NCBI RefSeq assembly: GCF_000377565.1
Contig: NZ_KB898357.1
Location: 310,001-374,000 of the forward strand
Source: Rhizobium sp. 2MFCol3.1
GTDB lineage: Bacteria; Pseudomonadota; Alphaproteobacteria; Rhizobiales; Rhizobiaceae
DNA: 64,000 nucleotides
Reading direction: 5' to 3'
The notes under the pieces are model-generated. The model did not search any database. It saw nothing but the letters and a program-made list of their open reading frames with translations, and was not told where the DNA came from. Positions within the stretch are counted from its first letter, which is position 1, and each line of letters opens with the position of its first letter. This document shows positions 22,649 to 30,525 of this stretch, piece after piece. Position numbers and translations under genes: made by a program.

Positions 22649-22676
22649 AACCCGGCCTGCGAGTGCGGACCGGGTT
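22649..22676 (-). terminator. Terminator of the MFS transporter gene
   Basis: Arms AACCCGG (22649-22655) and CCGGGTT (22670-22676), followed on the minus strand by a T-rich GTTTTCGTTTC stretch, 24 bases after the stop codon. Confidence 0.7.
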
Positions 22677-22699
22677 GCCAATAGTCGTGACGGCTAGGC

Positions 22700-24031
22700 T
22701 TACTTCGCCGAGGGGTCCTTGATGGTCTTGCCGATCGAGAAGGCCAGAAGGGCCGAGATCAGCATCAGGGCGCCGACGATGAACATCGGCATCTCGTAGA
22801 GACCCGTGGCATCCTTGACAGCACCGGTGATGTATGGCGCCGCGAAGCCCGCGATGTTGCCCACGGTGTTGATGAGCGCGATGCCTGCGGCAGCCGCGGC
22901 ACCCGTGAGGAAGCGCGAGGGGAAGGACCAGAAGTTCGGCAGCGCCGAGAAGATCGCGCAGGCGGTGAGCGTGATGGCGATGACGGTTGCCTCAGGAGAC
23001 GACATCAGCAGAGCGAGCGGTATGCTGATTGCGCCGACCAGAGCCGGGATACCGACGTGCCAGGCGCGGACGCCACGCTTGGATGCATCGCGGCTCCAGA
23101 AGAACAGCGCGACGGCGGCTGGCAGATACGGGATCGCCGTGATCAGGCCCTTGTCGAAGACGTTGAACTTGGTGCCGAACTTGGTTTCGAAGCCGGCAAT
23201 GATGGTCGGCAGGAAGAAGGCCAGTGCATAGAGGCCGTAAATCAGGCCGAAGTAGATGACCGACAGGAGCCAGACGCGCTTGTCCTTGAGCGCCTGCAGG
23301 GTCATCGAGCCGTGGCCGGAGAGCTTGCCTGCTTCTTCCTTGGCGAGTTCGCGGTTCAGCCAGTCACGCTCTTCCGAGGTCAGCCACTTGGCGGCGGTCG
23401 GGGTGTCGGGCAGGTAGAACCAGGTGATGATGCCGACGATGATCGCAGGAACGGCGACGCCGAAGAACATGATGCGCCAGCCTTCATAGCCGAACAGGCC
23501 GTGTGCCTGGATGAGCAGCGAGGCGATCGGTGCACCGATAACTGTGGTCAGCGGCTGGGCCAGATAGAAGAGCGCCAGGATCTTGGCGCGATGGCGGCCG
23601 GGAACCCAGGTGCTGAGATAGAGGATGGCGCCGGGGAAGAAGCCCGCCTCGGCAACGCCGAGCAGGAAGCGCAGCGAATAAAGGCCGGTAACGCTGCTGA
23701 CCCAGGTGAAGAGCATCGCAACGACGCCCCAGGTCACCATGATACGGGCGAGCCAGCGGCGGGCGCCATATTTGTGAAGCGCCAGGTTGCTGGGGATTTC
23801 CAGAACGATATAGCCAACGAAGAAGATGCCGGCGGCAAAGCCGAACTGGGCCGCGGTCATGCCGAGGTCCTGCGTCATCCCGTTCGGGCCGGCAAAGGAG
23901 ATTGCCGTACGGTCGAGGAAGTTGATGAAGAACATCAAGGCGATGAAGGGCACCAGGCGAATGGAGATCTTGCGGATCGCCGATTTTTCGACCTGCTGTT
24001 CCTGGTCTGATAGTTTAAACGTCGCGTTCAC
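22700..24031 (-). CDS. MFS transporter, anion:cation symporter (ACS) type
   Basis: A 443-residue, 12-helix major facilitator. The first loop shows F-L-D-R-T-A-I-S-F-A-G-P, the second half begins around K-D-K-R-V-W-L-L-S-V-I-Y-F-G-L-I-Y-G, and G-V-A-E-A-G-F-F-P-G-A-I-L-Y-L-S-T-W lies in helix 4-5, which is typical for ACS-family carriers of organic acids such as phthalate, tartrate or hexuronates. The start is GTG at 24029-24031, with GGGAGG five bases upstream; the overlapping ATG is out of frame. The substrate cannot be read from the sequence. It is a single-gene unit with a long upstream region. Confidence 0.88.
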   Translation of the reverse strand: MNATFKLSDQEQQVEKSAIRKISIRLVPFIALMFFINFLDRTAISFAGPNGMTQDLGMTAAQFGFAAGIFFVGYIVLEIPSNLALHKYGARRWLARIMVTWGVVAMLFTWVSSVTGLYSLRFLLGVAEAGFFPGAILYLSTWVPGRHRAKILALFYLAQPLTTVIGAPIASLLIQAHGLFGYEGWRIMFFGVAVPAIIVGIITWFYLPDTPTAAKWLTSEERDWLNRELAKEEAGKLSGHGSMTLQALKDKRVWLLSVIYFGLIYGLYALAFFLPTIIAGFETKFGTKFNVFDKGLITAIPYLPAAVALFFWSRDASKRGVRAWHVGIPALVGAISIPLALLMSSPEATVIAITLTACAIFSALPNFWSFPSRFLTGAAAAAGIALINTVGNIAGFAAPYITGAVKDATGLYEMPMFIVGALMLISALLAFSIGKTIKDPSAK

Positions 24032-24366
24032 ATAGTCCTCCCGACAAGACCGCTGCGGCCCATCGAGCCTACGATTGCGACTTGCGCTATGCAGACCCGC
24101 TGTGTCGGGAATGCTGGATGTTGATCTCTAGCCCTACCGCGAAAGTCGGTCTCCTATGTCCGCAACCTGTGCAACTGACCGCGCCCCGTCACCGAATGCG
24201 CCTTGCTGCACGAGCCCCAACGGACATGCCTCCTCCCCTAGCGAGCGACACATTCCTGTCAAATTACCAGCCACTCGTCAACTGGTATGATGAGATAGTG
24301 AGTATTCTTTAACAGAATATTAGAACATACACAAAATCAGGAAGCACTGAATCGCACCGCATAACG
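24032..24366. promoter_or_regulatory. Long upstream region of the MFS gene with a dyad
   Basis: About 330 bases without a credible gene. It contains an inverted repeat TACCAG-N11-CTGGTA (24265-24287) and an A+T-rich stretch at 24300-24340. The dyad may be an operator for an unlinked regulator of the carrier; no regulator gene is adjacent. Confidence 0.4.
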
Positions 24367-24370
24367 AAAA

Positions 24371-24398
24371 GGCGCCGCACTCGGAGGAGCGCGGCGCC
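24371..24398 (-). terminator. Terminator of ohr
   Basis: Arms GGCGCCGC (24371-24378) and GCGGCGCC (24391-24398) with a 12-base loop, followed on the minus strand by TTTTCGTTAT. Confidence 0.75.
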
Positions 24399-24426
24399 TT
24401 TGGCGATGGATATAGGCCCGGCCTTA

Positions 24427-24849
24427 TCAGGCGACGGTCACCGGCACTTCCGTGGAGGTGCGCATGGCGTGGCTGTAGGGGCAGACGATGTGGGCGGCAG
24501 CGGCCAGCTTTTCAGCGGTCGGCTTGTCGAGGCCCGGAATGTTGACCGTCAGCGCCACTTCGATGCCGAAGCCGCCGCCATCTTCACGCGGGCCGATGCC
24601 GACGGTGGCCGATACGGTCGTGTCTTCTGGAATCTTGACCTTCTGCTGGCCCGCGACAAATTTCAGGGCACCGAGGAAGCAGGCCGAGTAGCCGGCCGCG
24701 AAGAGCTGTTCCGGATTGGTGCCGGTGGCGCCGTCGCCGCCAAGTTCCTTCGGCACCGTCAGCGTGACATCGAGAACGCCGTTTTCGGAAACGGCGCGGC
24801 CTGCGCGGCCACCGGTGGCGGAAGCTTTGGTTGTGTAGAGGATCGGCAT
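24427..24849 (-). CDS. ohr: Organic hydroperoxide resistance protein Ohr (OsmC family)
   Basis: A 140-residue thiol peroxidase that reduces organic hydroperoxides. The ATG at 24849 begins M-P-I-L-Y-T-T-K-A-S, the standard Ohr N-terminus, with AAGGAG 9 bases upstream, so the longer open frame is not used. The two catalytic cysteines are in Y-S-A-C-F and I-V-C-P-Y-S, and the conserved Arg/Glu region (N-P-E-Q-L-F-A-A-G) is present. It is divergent from ohrR across a short operator region, the classical peroxide-inducible arrangement. Confidence 0.95.
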   Translation of the reverse strand: MPILYTTKASATGGRAGRAVSENGVLDVTLTVPKELGGDGATGTNPEQLFAAGYSACFLGALKFVAGQQKVKIPEDTTVSATVGIGPREDGGGFGIEVALTVNIPGLDKPTAEKLAAAAHIVCPYSHAMRTSTEVPVTVA

Positions 24850-24900
24850 GTGAGTCTCCTTCATTGGCTCCTTCGTTGGGGCTGGATTTTGTATATCGCG

Positions 24901-24938
24901 CAATTAAATTGTATGCAAGTGAATTTTGCAAATTGCAT
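24901..24938. promoter_or_regulatory. Candidate OhrR operator between ohr and ohrR
   Basis: Overlapping inverted repeats lie in an A+T-rich stretch: CAATT-A-AATTG (24901-24911), TGCAA-A-TTGCA (24927-24937) and ATGCAA (24913-24918) paired with TTGCAT (24933-24938). OhrR operators are A+T-rich dyads in this position. Confidence 0.6.
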
Positions 24939-24980
24939 TCGAAATCCGAAAAGACGACAATGCGGTATCGGGGAAAGACG

Positions 24981-25451
24981 ATGACCAAAGCGCAGATGGC
25001 TAAGACGATGAAAATTCCGGAAGAGGAAAAGCGGCTGGAGCGACAGCTCTGTTTCGCGGTCTATTCGACGGCGCATGCCTTTACGCGCGCCTACAAGCCG
25101 ATCCTCGACAAGGTGGGCCTCACCTATCCGCAATATCTCGTCATGCTCGTTTTGTGGGAGAAGTCGGCGCTGCCGGTGAAGACGATAGGCGAGCAGCTCG
25201 ATCTCGATTCGGGCACGCTCTCGCCCTTGTTGAAGCGCCTCGAGCAGAGCGGGCTCATCGTGCGCACCCGCGATCCCAAGGACGAGCGGCAGGTGATCGT
25301 GACGCTGACGGCAGAGGGCGACGCGATGCGATCGCAGGTGGACAACATCATGGGCGAGATCGGCCAGGCGATCGGCTGCACGCTGGAAGAGATGGCCGAT
25401 ATTCGCGAGAAGCTGCAAGGCCTGCGCGGCAACCTGACCGAGATGCGGTAG
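24981..25451 (+). CDS. ohrR: OhrR, MarR-family organic peroxide sensor
   Basis: A 156-residue repressor of ohr. The N-terminal L-E-R-Q-L-C-F-A-V-Y-S-T-A-H-A-F carries the reactive Cys that senses organic peroxides, and Y-P-Q-Y-L-V-M-L-V-L-W plus L-D-L-D-S-G-T-L-S-P-L-L-K-R-L and R-D-P-K-D-E-R-Q-V form the winged helix. ATG 24981 is chosen because GGGGAAAG precedes it. ATG 24960 is in frame and possible, and an internal ATG further in would also keep the domain. There is only the one N-terminal Cys in the usual position. Confidence 0.93.
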   Translation: MTKAQMAKTMKIPEEEKRLERQLCFAVYSTAHAFTRAYKPILDKVGLTYPQYLVMLVLWEKSALPVKTIGEQLDLDSGTLSPLLKRLEQSGLIVRTRDPKDERQVIVTLTAEGDAMRSQVDNIMGEIGQAIGCTLEEMADIREKLQGLRGNLTEMR

Positions 25452-25566
25452 CCGCTCCATCCCCTCACCCGGGCCGACAAGCGGGTTGACTCCGAGGGAT
25501 AGTTTGCGAATTTTATAGCCGCGACGCCTGTTCGCGCAGTTCAGTCGGGAGGAATTGCGAGATGTC

Positions 25567-26277
25567 ATGCCCAAACCACGCACCATGTGCCTCACACCCG
25601 ATCTTGTCCAACTCTGCTACCGCGAAGAGGCCGATCCCGGTCCGGACCCGCGTCGCACGACGCTGACGGACGACGATTTCGCCGCGCTCACCGCGCGACT
25701 GACGGAAGAGAGCGGCGACGAGCCGCTGTGGGTCTTCGCCTATGGCTCGCTGATCTGGAAACCGGAATTCGAGTTCGTCGACCAGAGCCGAGCGACTGCT
25801 CTCGGCTGGCACCGCTCCTTCTGTCTGGAGATCAAGAGCTGGCGCGGCTCGCCCGAGCAGGCAGGGCTGATGATGGCGCTCGATCGCGGCGGGCAGTGCG
25901 ACGGCATGATGTACCAGTTGCCTCAGGGAGACCGGGCGGCGCAGATCTCCCGGCTGCTGCGCCGCGAGATCAGCGACCGCGAGCATATCGATACTATAAG
26001 GTGGCTGCCAGTGAAGACGCCCGAGGGCCGGGCTCGGGCGCTGGGTTTCTGGATCGGGCCGACGGGCAACCGCATCTACCGCAAGCAGCCCCTGCCCCTG
26101 GTGGCCGCCACGCTTGCACGCGCCTGCGGCTATGTCGGTTCCTGCGCCGAATATCTCTACAACACCGTCACGCATCTCGAGAATTTCGGCATCCACGACC
26201 GAAACCTCTGGCGCCTGCAGGAACTCGTCGCCGCCGAGATCCGCAAGATCCACGGGATCGCGGAGCCGACGGCATAG
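25567..26277 (+). CDS. ChaC-like gamma-glutamylcyclotransferase
   Basis: A 236-residue cytosolic enzyme that should split glutathione to 5-oxoproline and Cys-Gly. W-V-F-A-Y-G-S-L-I-W is the substrate-binding motif of the family. The catalytic acid is expected in the middle part, and the C-terminal G-x-C-A-E-Y-L-Y-N-T-V-T-H-L-E is the conserved end of ChaC proteins. The start is uncertain: TTG 25555 lies 2 bases from a GGGAGG site and ATG 25567 lies 14 bases from it. It follows ohrR, but a 115-base gap and different roles argue against a fixed operon. Confidence 0.88.
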   Translation: MPKPRTMCLTPDLVQLCYREEADPGPDPRRTTLTDDDFAALTARLTEESGDEPLWVFAYGSLIWKPEFEFVDQSRATALGWHRSFCLEIKSWRGSPEQAGLMMALDRGGQCDGMMYQLPQGDRAAQISRLLRREISDREHIDTIRWLPVKTPEGRARALGFWIGPTGNRIYRKQPLPLVAATLARACGYVGSCAEYLYNTVTHLENFGIHDRNLWRLQELVAAEIRKIHGIAEPTA

Positions 26278-26304
26278 AGGCTTGCCGCTCGGGCGATGAC
26301 GGCT

Positions 26305-27183
26305 CTACGACCCGGCTTCACGCAGTGACTTCATCATCTCCCGCAGACCCCGGCTCAGGTGCTTGTCGCGGCGCACGACCATTCCGAGCTTGCGCACCAG
26401 CGGCGGGCTGACGGGTGCGGTTTCGAGGAAGCCGGCGCGGTCGCGCTTCAGCGCAAGGCCGGGCAGGATCGACCAGCCGAGGCCGGCCGCCACCAGTTCC
26501 TTGATGGCCTCGACGCTGCCGAATTCCATCGCCGGGCGCGCGACCAGACCGGCCTGCCCCATCCATTCGTCGATGGTCCGCCTCGTGTTGCCGCCGTCAT
26601 AGAGCAGCAGCGGCTTGGTGTTGATGAAGGCCGCGTCCGGACCGCCATGCGGGATGGCCGAGCCGCGCGGCGCGACCACCATCAGCTCGTCGTCATAGAA
26701 TGCCTCGACCTCGAAGGACCGGCCGGGCGCCGGCAGCGTCACGACCGCGACATCGAGCGCATTGGTCTCGAGATCGCGCAGGATGTCGTCGGTATTGCCG
26801 ATGCGGACGGTGACTTCGAGCCCGGGCATCTTCTTCCTGGCGCGCGAGATCGCCAGCGGCAGCAGGTGAATGGAGGCGGTGGCGCCGCTACCGATGCGCA
26901 CGCGGCCGCTCTCGCCATTCCTGTGCGGCGTCATCGCCTCCTCGGCATCGGCCAGTTCCCGCATGATCCGCCGCGCATGGTCGAGAAATTCGAGACCGGC
27001 CGCCGTCGGCTGCGCGCGGCGCCCGACGCGCTCGATCAAGCGCACGCCGAGGCGCTGCTCCAGGAGCTTGATCTGCAGGCTGACCGCCGGCTGGGTCACG
27101 CCCGCCTTGTCGGCGGCGGCGGTGAAGCTTCCGAGTTCGGCGATGTGAATGAAGGTCTGCAGCTGATCGAAACCGAAAGCCAT
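26305..27183 (-). CDS. LysR-family transcriptional regulator
   Basis: A 292-residue LysR protein: helix-turn-helix in residues about 4-62 (F-I-H-I-A-E-L-G-S-F-T-A-A-A, V-T-Q-P-A-V-S-L-Q-I-K-L-L-E) and a two-lobe effector domain from about 92 to the end (I-G-N-T-D-D-I-L-R-D-L, G-L-G-W-S-I-L-P-G-L-A-L). This effector domain resembles regulators of the CysB/CbbR-like branch, but the ligand is unknown. It is divergent from a DUF1127 gene, with a dyad close to its own start. Confidence 0.88.
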   Translation of the reverse strand: MAFGFDQLQTFIHIAELGSFTAAADKAGVTQPAVSLQIKLLEQRLGVRLIERVGRRAQPTAAGLEFLDHARRIMRELADAEEAMTPHRNGESGRVRIGSGATASIHLLPLAISRARKKMPGLEVTVRIGNTDDILRDLETNALDVAVVTLPAPGRSFEVEAFYDDELMVVAPRGSAIPHGGPDAAFINTKPLLLYDGGNTRRTIDEWMGQAGLVARPAMEFGSVEAIKELVAAGLGWSILPGLALKRDRAGFLETAPVSPPLVRKLGMVVRRDKHLSRGLREMMKSLREAGS

Positions 27184-27194
27184 GCGAAGTTTCT

Positions 27195-27220
27195 CTTATG
27201 GTTTGCATAAGATGCATAAG
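27195..27220. promoter_or_regulatory. LysR-type binding site
   Basis: CTTATG (27195-27200), a 5-base spacer and CATAAG (27206-27211) form a T-N11-A type dyad, TTATG-GTTTG-CATAA. A third CATAAG half-site lies at 27215-27220. It starts 12 bases from the LysR start codon. Confidence 0.65.
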
Positions 27221-27279
27221 CTTCATTGCGATATATATCCAGCGCATTGTCGGGACAGGCCAATACGGAGACAGAAGAG

Positions 27280-27507
27280 ATGGCGACCGACACATCGGAC
27301 GAAAGAGCAAGCCAACCGCGCGTGCCGGCATTGCTGGCAACGCTTGCGGAGGCGGCGCGAAACCTTATCGAAAGCATCGAGACGCGCTGCCGGAAGCGAC
27401 GCGGCAGGGCGGCGCTCAGCGAACTCACCGATGACGAACTCAAGGATATCGGCGTGTCGCGCGCGGAAGCGATGACGGAAGCGGCGAAATCGGCGTTCTG
27501 GGGATGA
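27280..27507 (+). CDS. Small DUF1127 protein
   Basis: A 75-residue protein from the ATG at 27280, preceded by GGAGACAGAAGAG. The C-terminal half (R-G-R-A-A-L-S-E-L-T-D-D-E-L-K-D-I-G-V-S) is the DUF1127 motif. Arg-rich DUF1127 proteins in rhizobia have been linked to phosphate/carbon metabolism and to RNA turnover; this one carries R-C-R-K-R-R-G-R just before the motif. It is divergent from the LysR gene and could be its target. Confidence 0.82.
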   Translation: MATDTSDERASQPRVPALLATLAEAARNLIESIETRCRKRRGRAALSELTDDELKDIGVSRAEAMTEAAKSAFWG

Positions 27508-27555
27508 GGAGCGCTTGGGGCGCACAGCCGAGAAGCCATGGGGCCGGCGCGAAAA

Positions 27556-27580
27556 GTCTCTCCCCTGATCGGGGAGAGAC
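27556..27580 (-). terminator. Terminator of the first L,D-transpeptidase gene
   Basis: Perfect 10-bp arms GTCTCTCCCC (27556-27565) and GGGGAGAGAC (27571-27580), followed by TTTTC on the minus strand, 13 bases from the stop codon. It may also stop the convergent DUF1127 transcript. Confidence 0.78.
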
Positions 27581-27592
27581 GGAGACAGTGAC

Positions 27593-28318
27593 TTACTGCT
27601 TGACGACGATCGGCGCCTTGTTCGGCACGCGGTCATAGAGGTCGATGATGTCCTGGTTGAGCAGGCGGACGCAGCCAGACGATACGGCCTTGCCGATCGA
27701 GCGCCAGTCCGGATTGCCGTGCAGGCGGTAGAGCGTGTCCTGACCGCCCGAGAAGATGTAGAGCGCGCGGGCGCCGAGCGGGTTCTTCAGGCCCGGCTCC
27801 ATGCCGCCGTTCTCGATCGAATATTTTACGAGTTCCGGCTGACGGGCGACCATCTCATTCGGTGGCTTCCAGCGCGGCCACTTCTGACGCCACTGGATGA
27901 CGCCGTCGCCCTGCCAGGCGAAGCCTTCGCGGCCGATGCCGACGCCGTAGCGCATCGCCGTCCCGCCCGGCTGGACGAGATAGAGGAAGCGCGAGGGGGT
28001 ATCGACGACGATGGTGCCGGGGCGCTCGCCGGTCGGATCGATGACCTGCTGGCGATAGAAGCGCGGATCGATCTGCTGGTAGGGAACCGGCGGAATGAGG
28101 AAACCGCCATCCTCGACCGGGCCGTACATGACAGCGAGCTCGGCATCGGTGGGCGCCGGCGTCGTCTGGAAGGCACGGATTGGATTCGGGAATGCCATTG
28201 GCTGGCCGTACGACGGGCTCGTGCCCGAAGTGGAGGCACACCCTGCCAGCGCCGATGCCGCGGTTACCGCTGAAAGCGATAGAAAGTTGCGGCGGGATAT
28301 GGATTTGTCAAAGCTCAT
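27593..28318 (-). CDS. L,D-transpeptidase lipoprotein (YkuD/ErfK family), copy 1
   Basis: A 241-residue periplasmic enzyme that should form 3-3 peptidoglycan cross-links or attach proteins to peptidoglycan. The N-terminus has S-R-R-N-F-L-S-L (twin-arginine type), a hydrophobic run and a lipobox L-A-G-C. The catalytic domain (about 95-240) includes L-G-A-R-A-L-Y-I-F, the conserved H-G-N-P-D-W and the active-site S-S-G-C-V-R-L-L-N. ATG 28318 is used; TTG 28330, with AAGGA upstream, is an alternative. It is a close paralogue of the next gene. Confidence 0.9.
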   Translation of the reverse strand: MSFDKSISRRNFLSLSAVTAASALAGCASTSGTSPSYGQPMAFPNPIRAFQTTPAPTDAELAVMYGPVEDGGFLIPPVPYQQIDPRFYRQQVIDPTGERPGTIVVDTPSRFLYLVQPGGTAMRYGVGIGREGFAWQGDGVIQWRQKWPRWKPPNEMVARQPELVKYSIENGGMEPGLKNPLGARALYIFSGGQDTLYRLHGNPDWRSIGKAVSSGCVRLLNQDIIDLYDRVPNKAPIVVKQ

Positions 28319-28487
28319 AACGAGGGTCAATTTTCCTTAAGCGCGGAAACGGCGAACGTCGTTTCCTGGAGGGTTGTTCAACGCTAGTCACAATTCAAGG
28401 AAACTATCCCGTTATGCTAAATAAACCAGAACCTCACGAAGACGTGTGCCCGCTTGCGGCGACGTTCTCACGCCGCCTGTTGCGCGG

Positions 28488-29324
28488 CTACATCACCACG
28501 ATCTCGGACTTGGCCGAAACACGGTCGTAGAGGTCGATGACGTCCTGGTTCATCATGCGCACGCAGCCCGACGACGTGGACTTGCCGATCGATTCCCAAT
28601 CGGGCGTTCCGTGGATTCGGTAGAGCGTATCCTCGCCATTCTTGAAGATATACATGGCGCGCGCGCCAAGCGGATTTCCAAGGCCTGGGTTCATGCCGCC
28701 ATTGGCCGCCGAAAACGAGCGGACATCGGGCTGGCGCTTGACCATCTCATCGGGCGGCGTCCAGCGCGGCCACTTCTGCTTCCACTGGATGACACCACGA
28801 CCCGACCAGGCATAGCCTTCGCGGCCGAGACCGACGCCATAGCGCATGGCCTTGCCATTGGGCTCGATGAAATAGAGGTGCTTGGTCTTGGTGTTGACGA
28901 CGATGGTGCCGGGCTTTTCGGTCGAGGGGTAATCGACCTCCTGGCGCATATATACAGGATCGACGCGGCTGACGGGGATGGCAGGCAGCGTGAAGTCGTT
29001 GTCCCTGACCTCGCCATACATCGCGGCGCTGACGGGATTGATCAACGGCATGCCGTAGGTGCGCATCTGGGTGGCGCCGGGGATGCCGTAGGTCTGGTTG
29101 TAGATCGTCGCCGGGACGCCGGGACGCTGCGGGATCGGCGCGTTGATCGGGCGGACGCGATCGGGATCGATGCCCGGCGGCTTGTAGAACACCGGATAGG
29201 TTTCCTGCACGAAACGGGCCGGATCGGTGGCGCCGGTATCGGGCACGAGAATGTTGCAGCCGCCAAGCGACAGGGCCGCCAACACAAGCCCCGACATGGC
29301 CGACAACCGGCTTAGACCCTTCAT
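28488..29324 (-). CDS. L,D-transpeptidase lipoprotein (YkuD/ErfK family), copy 2
   Basis: A 278-residue paralogue of the preceding gene. The signal peptide ends with lipobox L-G-G-C, so this is also a lipoprotein but with a plain Sec signal. A longer proline-rich spacer (about 25-110) comes before the same catalytic domain (Y-I-F-K-N-G-E-D-T-L-Y-R-I-H-G-T-P-D-W, S-S-G-C-V-R-M-M-N-Q-D-V). Both copies share P-R-W-x-P-P-x-E-M-V, typical of the rhizobial group. The two genes lie in tandem, about 170 bases apart, and probably arose by duplication. Confidence 0.9.
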   Translation of the reverse strand: MKGLSRLSAMSGLVLAALSLGGCNILVPDTGATDPARFVQETYPVFYKPPGIDPDRVRPINAPIPQRPGVPATIYNQTYGIPGATQMRTYGMPLINPVSAAMYGEVRDNDFTLPAIPVSRVDPVYMRQEVDYPSTEKPGTIVVNTKTKHLYFIEPNGKAMRYGVGLGREGYAWSGRGVIQWKQKWPRWTPPDEMVKRQPDVRSFSAANGGMNPGLGNPLGARAMYIFKNGEDTLYRIHGTPDWESIGKSTSSGCVRMMNQDVIDLYDRVSAKSEIVVM

Positions 29325-29432
29325 GAAACCACCCTCATCGATAACAGCGACATTTATAGCTGCCGCGAGGATGGCATGCGCGGCTGGCGCGAAGCTGGCG
29401 ACGACGACCAGCCAGCGCCCTAACGCGACTGA

Positions 29433-30365
29433 TTAAGCCGCCACGCCGTGGAAGAAGCGGATGCTCTGCTCGATTTCCTCGGGCAAGGCGGATGTGTGGC
29501 CGCCCTTGGCTGTATCCGTCTCGATGCGAACTCCGCCGGAGCGCGCGCGGCTGGCAAGCAGGCCGGCGCGGTCGTTGAAATGCGATTCGTCCGTGCCGTG
29601 GACGACGCGCACCGGGCACTTGAAGCTCTGCGCGTAGCAGAGCGCCGTGCGCACCTCGAACTCGTGGGTGTTGTCGTCGTCGAAGCGGATATCCTGCGGA
29701 TAGCGATTGAAAAAGCGGAAGGCGTCGGGATTGCCGGAGATCGGGGCTGCCGCGCGGAACTTGTGAGTGGACATCGAGGCCAGCATGGTGAGCGTGCCGC
29801 CGATGCTGTGGCCGGCGATGAAGAGGCGGTTCGCATCGACACCCGGCAGATGCGCCAGGCGGTCTGCGGCAGACAGCACGTCGTCCACCTCGTCATAAAA
29901 GCCGGAGAAATTGCCCGCCTGGCCGTTTTCGCCGCGCACCGACGGCATCAGCACCACGAAGCCGGCATCGATATAAGGTCCCATCAGGTTCCAGTGGCCA
30001 ACGCCCATGGCATTGCCGCCATGCAGGAAGAGAATGCCGGGCTTGGCCTTGCGCTCGCGCTTGTATTTCGACACCCAGGCGACCAACTCCAGCTCGCCGC
30101 CATAGCCGGAGCGATAGAAGATCTTCTCGGCATTGGCGGGCGCATCGAGCGGCTCGTATTTGTCGGGCGCCGGGCCTTTTTCGAGCAGCCGCGTGCGGAA
30201 GCGCTTGCGCACCTTGGCGTAATCGCGGGTGATCAGGCGCGGCTCGGGGGGAACGTCGAAGGCATTGGCGACACCTGGAAGAGCCGGAAGAACAAGGGCA
30301 CCGGCGAGCCCGCCAAGAAGCAGGCGGCGCTGGCGCGAAAAGGAATGGTCGTTGTCTGATGTCAT
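29433..30365 (-). CDS. Exported alpha/beta hydrolase (dienelactone/prolyl-oligopeptidase type)
   Basis: A 310-residue hydrolase. The ATG at 30365, with GGAAGAG upstream, begins a twin-arginine-like signal (R-Q-R-R-L-L-L-G-G-L, cleavage likely near A-N-A). Catalytic residues are readable: the nucleophile in I-A-G-H-S-I-G-G-T-L, the acid in V-H-G-T-D-E-S-H, and the His in K-G-G-H-T-S. I-L-F-L-H-G-G-N provides the oxyanion region. The substrate is unknown. The signal places it in the periplasm. Confidence 0.85.
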   Translation of the reverse strand: MTSDNDHSFSRQRRLLLGGLAGALVLPALPGVANAFDVPPEPRLITRDYAKVRKRFRTRLLEKGPAPDKYEPLDAPANAEKIFYRSGYGGELELVAWVSKYKRERKAKPGILFLHGGNAMGVGHWNLMGPYIDAGFVVLMPSVRGENGQAGNFSGFYDEVDDVLSAADRLAHLPGVDANRLFIAGHSIGGTLTMLASMSTHKFRAAAPISGNPDAFRFFNRYPQDIRFDDDNTHEFEVRTALCYAQSFKCPVRVVHGTDESHFNDRAGLLASRARSGGVRIETDTAKGGHTSALPEEIEQSIRFFHGVAA

Positions 30366-30525
30366 ATCACTCTTCCGTCTTCCCCGGCATGATAGATGCT
30401 TGCACCCTCGACGCATCAACGCCAAGACACATTGTGTTGAGGATGCACAGTCGGATGTATTTTGCATCAGGAAAATGCGAGGTCAGCGAGAGATCATCGA
30501 GAAAACGGTGACTTGAGGACCGCCC

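Noticed and set aside
24082..24312. A 76-codon plus-strand frame upstream of the MFS gene
   Set aside because: No ribosome site, no recognisable domain, and it lies in an upstream regulatory region; most likely chance.
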